DNA from: Flavobacteriaceae bacterium CP2B
GTDB lineage: Bacteria > Bacteroidota > Bacteroidia > Flavobacteriales > Flavobacteriaceae
Reading direction: 5' to 3'
Length of the DNA stretch: 64,000 nt
NCBI GenBank assembly: GCA_001683825.1
Contig: LXTR01000019.1
Coordinates: 1 to 64,000, forward strand
Position numbers and translations under genes: made by a program. The notes under the pieces were generated by a model. The model ran no database searches. It had not been told where the DNA came from and worked only from the letters and a program-made list of their open reading frames with translations. Of this stretch, positions 60,620 through 64,000 are shown in pieces; positions within the stretch are counted from its first letter, which is position 1, and each line of letters begins with the position of its first letter.

Positions 60620-61458
60620 TGGCAAAAAAACGAAAAGACCCGAATGAGATGTCTTTTTTAGATCATCTCGAAGAACTGCGGTGGCACCTGATCCGATCTA
60701 CCATGGCAGTCGTCATTATAGGCCTGGTGGCATTTTTGATGAAGGATTTTATTTTTGACACCATCATCTTTGGTCCCAAGAAAGCCGATTTTCCAACCTA
60801 CGGCATGTTTTGTGAATTGTCCAAGACCCTCGGGTTTAGCGAGGCCTTTTGCGGTGGCGGCCCCAATTTTCGCGTGCAAAGCCGGGTCATGGCCGGACAG
60901 TTCTCTGCCCATATCTGGACCTCCATCTGGGCGGGCTTCATCCTGGGGTTTCCATATATCCTGTATGAAATGTGGAAATTCATCAGTCCGGGGCTTTACG
61001 AAAAAGAACGTCGCAATTCCCGGGGCTTTATCCTGGTGGCTTCGCTGCTTTTCTTCCTTGGGGTGTGTTTTGGGTACTATATCGTAGCCCCGCTCTCTAT
61101 CAATTTCCTTGGAAGTTATACGGTGAGTGAAGAGGTGTTTAACGATATCGACCTCGGGTCCTATATCGCTACCGTAAGGGCTTCGGTCATTGCCTGCGGG
61201 CTGATCTTTGAACTTCCCATCGTGATCTTCTTTCTCACCAAGGCAGGTCTGGTGACCCCGGAAATCCTTAAAAAATACCGAAAAATGGCCCTGGTGATCG
61301 TGCTCATCGTATCGGCCGTGATCACCCCGCCCGATGTGGCCAGCCAGATCATCGTGGCCATCCCGGTACTCATCCTGTACCAGGTTAGTATATACATCTC
61401 GGGCTATGTCCTGAAGAGGGATGCCAAAAAAGCTAAAAGAAATGCCAAACCCAGTTGA
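60619..61458 (+). CDS. tatC: Sec-independent translocase component TatC
   Basis: A 279-residue inner-membrane protein with six spans, the signal-peptide receptor of the twin-arginine export system. The N-terminal family block MSFLDHLEELRWHL (~11-24) includes the conserved Glu and Arg. The first periplasmic loop is long with Cys-containing insertions (FCELSKTLGFSEAFCGGG), and YEMWKFISPGLYEKERR and FELPIVIFFLTKAGLVTP are typical. The two loop cysteines may form a disulfide. It is translationally coupled to kpsF and overlaps the next gene by 17 bp. tatA is not in the window. Confidence 0.94.
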   Translation: MAKKRKDPNEMSFLDHLEELRWHLIRSTMAVVIIGLVAFLMKDFIFDTIIFGPKKADFPTYGMFCELSKTLGFSEAFCGGGPNFRVQSRVMAGQFSAHIWTSIWAGFILGFPYILYEMWKFISPGLYEKERRNSRGFILVASLLFFLGVCFGYYIVAPLSINFLGSYTVSEEVFNDIDLGSYIATVRASVIACGLIFELPIVIFFLTKAGLVTPEILKKYRKMALVIVLIVSAVITPPDVASQIIVAIPVLILYQVSIYISGYVLKRDAKKAKRNAKPS

Positions 61459-61792
61459 GGAATTTAACGACTACCGCGCGCGGATGAATGAAAAGTTGCT
61501 GGAAAGCGACAACAAGGTCATCAAACGCATATTCAACCTGGACACCAATGCCTACAGCCCGGGGGCCCTTGATGTAAAGACCAAGGAATTGCTCGGCCTG
61601 GTAGCCTCCGCCGTCCTGCGTTGCGACGATTGTGTAAAATACCACCTGGAAAGCTGCAGCAAACAGGGCGCCAGCCGGGAAGAGGTGTTAGAAACCCTTG
61701 CCATCGCTACCCTTGTCGGGGGCACCATCGTCATCCCCCACCTCAGAAGGGCCTATGAATACTGGGAACTATTGGAACAACAACAAGGTTAA
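61442..61792 (+). CDS. Carboxymuconolactone decarboxylase / AhpD-like protein
   Basis: A 116-residue all-helical protein of the AhpD-like superfamily. Key motif: the CxxC redox pair with a following His in RCDDCVKYHLESC, preceded by DVKTKELLGLVASAVL. Such proteins are peroxidases or disulfide reductases rather than decarboxylases; substrate unknown. I choose ATG 61442 (MPNPVEEF), overlapping tatC by 17 bp; ATG 61421 adds seven residues (MPKKLKE) and is possible. It sits between tatC and lptB in what is a common Bacteroidota gene order. Confidence 0.82.
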   Translation: MPNPVEEFNDYRARMNEKLLESDNKVIKRIFNLDTNAYSPGALDVKTKELLGLVASAVLRCDDCVKYHLESCSKQGASREEVLETLAIATLVGGTIVIPHLRRAYEYWELLEQQQG

Positions 61793-61830
61793 AAATATCG
61801 CAAAACTTTCGGTACCCATCGGGAAAGCCG

Positions 61831-61838
61831 TAGTTTTG
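61831..61838 (+). promoter_or_regulatory. Candidate -7 box TAGTTTTG for lptB
   Basis: A perfect TAnnTTTG match 8 bases before the lptB ATG at 61847, giving a leaderless or very short-leader transcript independent of the kpsF unit. Confidence 0.45.
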
Positions 61839-61846
61839 ACCAAGCC

Positions 61847-62593
61847 ATGCCTATGAAGCTCCGAGCAGAGAACATCATGAAATCCTACCGAGGCCGTAAA
61901 GTGGTCAAGGGCATCTCCCTGGAAGTCAACCAGGGGGAGATCGTCGGGTTGCTTGGGCCCAACGGGGCGGGAAAGACCACCTCTTTCTACATGATCGTGG
62001 GGCTGATCAAACCCAACGGGGGCAACATCTACCTGGACGACATGGAAATCACCAACTTCCCCATGTACAAGCGTGCCCAGTACGGTATAGGCTACCTGGC
62101 CCAGGAAGCTTCGGTATTCCGCAAACTAAGCGTGGAAAAAAACATCCTGAGCGTCTTGCAGCTCACAAAACTCAGCAAGCAGGAACAGCACCGGCGAATG
62201 GAGTCGCTTTTGGAAGAATTCGGGCTGACCCATATCCGGAAGAACCGGGGCGACCTCCTCTCGGGCGGGGAACGAAGGAGGACCGAAATCGCCAGGGCCC
62301 TCGCCACAGACCCCAAATTCATTTTATTGGATGAGCCATTCGCAGGGGTAGACCCGGTCGCCGTTGAAGACATCCAACGCATTGTCGCCCAGCTAAAAAA
62401 CAAGAATATAGGCATCCTGATCACAGACCACAATGTGCAGGAGACCCTGGCCATCACAGAACGTTCCTACCTCATGTTCGAGGGGGGCATCCTTAAATCG
62501 GGCATCCCCGAAGTGCTGGCAGAGGACGAAATGGTGCGAAAAGTATACCTGGGCCAAAATTTTGAACTCCGGAAGAAAAAGCTCGATTTTTAA
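61847..62593 (+). CDS. lptB: LPS export ABC transporter ATP-binding protein
   Basis: A 248-residue ABC ATPase powering LptFG extraction of LPS from the inner membrane. Walker [10 protein letters not shown] (~37-45), signature [15 protein letters not shown] (typical of LptB, with ERRR after LSGG), Walker [14 protein letters not shown] and the H-loop TDHNV are all present; [17 protein letters not shown] is the usual Q-loop region. Length matches E. coli LptB. A second ATG two codons in is an alternative start. LptF/G/C are not in the window, while an OstA-like protein is at 36.6 kb. Confidence 0.94.
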   Translation: MPMKLRAENIMKSYRGRKVVKGISLEVNQGEIVGLLGPNGAGKTTSFYMIVGLIKPNGGNIYLDDMEITNFPMYKRAQYGIGYLAQEASVFRKLSVEKNILSVLQLTKLSKQEQHRRMESLLEEFGLTHIRKNRGDLLSGGERRRTEIARALATDPKFILLDEPFAGVDPVAVEDIQRIVAQLKNKNIGILITDHNVQETLAITERSYLMFEGGILKSGIPEVLAEDEMVRKVYLGQNFELRKKKLDF

Positions 62594-62719
62594 GCTGAAT
62601 AGACCCCTTTAAATCCCTTCTGCTCCTGACCGCTACCACCCGCTTACCCCGGAAAGCCAACGCCAGGCCCCGGCTATAGAAGTTTGGGCTCCCGGTAACC
62701 GGCCGCATTACCCCCTGTT
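62594..62719. other. Intergenic region between convergent lptB and pssA
   Basis: 126 bases with a small CCGG-taa-CCGG inverted repeat near 62695-62703 and a CCCCCTGTTTT stretch towards pssA. No convincing intrinsic terminator and no open frame. Confidence 0.3.
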
Positions 62720-63448
62720 TTAATCAGCGCCTTTGCTGAACAGGGAACTAAGTATATAGATCGCCAATATCAAAGGGATGGCCAAAAACTGCAGGGTCAG
62801 GAGAAGCACCAGGCTAAGGATCACAAAAAGGTAGCGCAGCGCATTGTCCTGAAAGCTCCAGTTGTCAAACTTCAGTGCGAACAAGCGTATGGGGGCATTC
62901 AGGAGGAAACTGCTCAACAGGGTCTGCCCAAACAGGAACCAGGGGTTCAAAATCAACGAATTCAAGGCATCGTTCCCATGGTAGAGCAAAATCAGGGGCA
63001 AAGACAGGATCAACAGGGCGTTGGCCGGCGTGGGCAACCCCACAAAGGAGGAAACCTGGTTTTCGTCTATATTGAAACGGGCCAACCGGTAGGCAGAAGC
63101 CAGGGTGATCAAAAACCCCAGGAAGGGAAAAAGGCCGGCCCAGCCGAAAGCAGCTCCGGCCTCACCGTGGTTCCACCCTCCTGTCTGCGACATATCCATG
63201 AGTTGGAACATCACCAGGCCCGGGACCAGGCCGCTGGTAATCATGTCTGCCAGCGAGTCGAGTTGTATCCCCAAATCGCTCTGCACCTTCAACAAACGGG
63301 CCAGCAGGCCGTCAAAATAATCAAAAAAGATGCCCAGGAAAACAAACAGGGCCGTAAGTTCCATCTCGTTGCGCATCGCGAATACCGCCGCCACACAGCC
63401 ACAGAGGACATTGAGCAGGGTTATCAGGTTGGGGATATGACGTATCAT
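62720..63448 (-). CDS. pssA: CDP-diacylglycerol-serine O-phosphatidyltransferase
   Basis: A 242-residue multi-span CDP-alcohol phosphatidyltransferase. The catalytic CDP-OH-P motif is complete around residues ~44-70: DGLLARLL, then G and LDSLAD with the conserved Asp residues. The N-terminal IRHIPNLITLLNVLCG and the remaining six or more hydrophobic segments fit the type II PssA found in Gram-positives and Bacteroidota. It makes phosphatidylserine, the precursor of phosphatidylethanolamine. TATTTTTA (63471-63464, minus) is a near-consensus promoter box 15 bases upstream. Confidence 0.9.
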   Translation of the reverse strand: MIRHIPNLITLLNVLCGCVAAVFAMRNEMELTALFVFLGIFFDYFDGLLARLLKVQSDLGIQLDSLADMITSGLVPGLVMFQLMDMSQTGGWNHGEAGAAFGWAGLFPFLGFLITLASAYRLARFNIDENQVSSFVGLPTPANALLILSLPLILLYHGNDALNSLILNPWFLFGQTLLSSFLLNAPIRLFALKFDNWSFQDNALRYLFVILSLVLLLTLQFLAIPLILAIYILSSLFSKGAD

Positions 63449-63647
63449 GTTTGGCGGTTTGGGTAAAAATAAGACAAATTTCAGGAAGGGCGGAGGCCGC
63501 CACTACTTTGGGCGGGGGAGAATGCAAACTTTGCGATCTCCTTGGGGAACCGCGAGATAAATTAGCCCCCGCCTGACCCTGAAGGTCCGGTTTTTATTCA
63601 GATATTTGCGGGAATGAACGCAACGAAAAACGGTAAGACCCTCTGAG
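63449..63647. promoter_or_regulatory. Divergent intergenic region between pssA and the DUF4105 gene
   Basis: 199 bases. Towards pssA a TATTTTTA box is present. Towards the DUF4105 gene a GATATTTG box at ~63601 is imperfect. A small hairpin GACC-ctgaa-GGTC followed by CGGTTTTT (near 63575-63596) resembles a weak terminator or leader structure on the plus strand. ATG 63614 leads to a short frame ending at 63646 and is not a gene. Confidence 0.35.
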
Positions 63648-64000
63648 ATGCAATTGGGAATTCGATTAGTAGCCACCTTTGTATGCTTCCTGTTTTTCGG
63701 CCCTGCCGTCCAAGGGCAGCTTTCTTCGAACGCACGGATTTCCGTGATCACCTGTGGTCCGGGAACCGACCTTTACGCCACCTTCGGCCATAGCGCCTTT
63801 CGCGTTCAGGATCCTGCCAATGGGTTTGATGTGGTGTACAACTATGGGACCTTTAATTTCAATACCCCGAATTTCTATATGAAGTTCGCCAGGGGTAAAC
63901 TCCTGTATTCCCTGAGCCGACAGCGATTTGAAGATTTCCTTTACGCCTACCAGCTGGAGAACCGTTGGGTAAAGGAACAGCTGTTGCAGCTTAGCGAACA
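63648..64000 (+). CDS. DUF4105 / Lnb-type periplasmic protein, N-terminal part (3' end outside window)
   Basis: The first ~117 residues of a protein that continues past the right edge. The signal peptide (~1-22, LVATFVCFLFFGPAVQGQ) is followed by the N-terminal block of DUF4105, seen as ISVITCGPGTDLYATFGHSAFRV and YNYGTFNFNTPNFYMKFARGKL. The Cys and His in TCGPG and FGHSAFR fit the catalytic Cys-His arrangement of this papain-like family. Recent work assigns members of this family in Bacteroidota as lipoprotein N-acyltransferases (Lnb). With several lipoproteins in this window, that role is plausible, but the C-terminal membrane part cannot be checked here. Confidence 0.78.
   Translation, partial: MQLGIRLVATFVCFLFFGPAVQGQLSSNARISVITCGPGTDLYATFGHSAFRVQDPANGFDVVYNYGTFNFNTPNFYMKFARGKLLYSLSRQRFEDFLYAYQLENRWVKEQLLQLSE

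Noticed and set aside
1-64000. Mobile elements, CRISPR arrays, tRNA or rRNA genes, prophage remnants
   Set aside because: No transposase, integrase, spaced direct repeats, tRNA-like cloverleaf or rRNA sequence was recognised on either strand; the region reads as conserved core genome.

Overview
The window is a gene-dense stretch of core chromosome from a marine-type member of the Flavobacteriaceae (Bacteroidota). The base composition is unusually GC-rich for that family, by eye a little above half, and recalls the Robiginitalea / Muricauda side of the family. The assignment rests on four things. The gene content is characteristic: gldI, a DUF5683-dapB-lepB-WbqC block after parAB, CCC-motif membrane proteins, a DUF3810 metalloprotease, an OstA-like protein and a DUF4105/Lnb protein. 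Bacteroidota-type promoter boxes (TAnnTTTG) stand before many genes. Shine-Dalgarno sequences are essentially absent. Genes are tightly overlapping. I see no rRNA, tRNA, CRISPR array, prophage, insertion sequence or integrase, so this is not an accessory island.

Layout. 1-4.3 kb: a peptidoglycan-recycling operon (C-terminus of a probable family-10-like glycosidase, AmpG-like permease, NagZ, AnmK). 4.3-8.8 kb: uridine kinase, a FtsB/DivIC-type division protein and both methylmalonyl-CoA mutase subunits. 9-14.8 kb: parA-parB-DUF5683-dapB-lepB, then WbqC and DUF6122. 14.8-20.9 kb, minus strand: TPR membrane protein, ribH, a 96-aa membrane protein, mutL, two tandem rhomboid proteases and an EEP-family nuclease/phosphatase. 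21-26.3 kb: recF, a lipoprotein, a DUF721 (DciA-type) protein, ndk on the minus strand, then nrnA-gldI-dual immunophilin closed by a strong terminator. 26.3-34.7 kb: CBS protein, PepD, DUF3810, a DUF6503 lipoprotein, a SPOUT methyltransferase, a Ste24-like protease and a bifunctional RelA/SpoT.

34.7-45.9 kb: Fur-family regulator, purA, OstA-like protein, class III aminotransferase, a TPR protein, two tandem DUF368 polyprenyl-phosphate transporter-like proteins, aroE and a DUF349 protein. 45.9-48.5 kb, minus strand: a coiled-coil protein, zapA, a candidate structured RNA (possibly 6S RNA) and rny. 48.7-53.6 kb: an M23 peptidase, a TonB-dependent receptor and a secreted protein. 53.6-57.1 kb: cysteine desulfurase, a lipoprotein, an Smr protein, small membrane proteins, DUF2752 and two CCC-motif proteins. 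57.2-64 kb: recQ (minus), kpsF-tatC-AhpD-like-lptB, pssA (minus) and the start of a DUF4105/Lnb-type protein that runs off the window.

Much of the region serves the cell envelope: murein recycling, LPS export (OstA-like, KpsF, LptB), signal peptidase, Tat export, lipid carrier recycling, phosphatidylserine synthesis and periplasmic folding. The rest is replication, repair and segregation (ParAB, RecF, DciA-like, MutL, RecQ), division (FtsB-like, ZapA) and nucleotide or stringent-response control (Udk, Ndk, NrnA, SpoT, PurA). The least ordinary signals are: the structured RNA between zapA and rny; a long stem-loop that nearly fills the predicted kpsF mRNA leader; a MutL whose endonuclease motifs are degraded; a RecQ without its four zinc cysteines; and the repeated placement of TAnnTTTG boxes only 4-24 bases before start codons.
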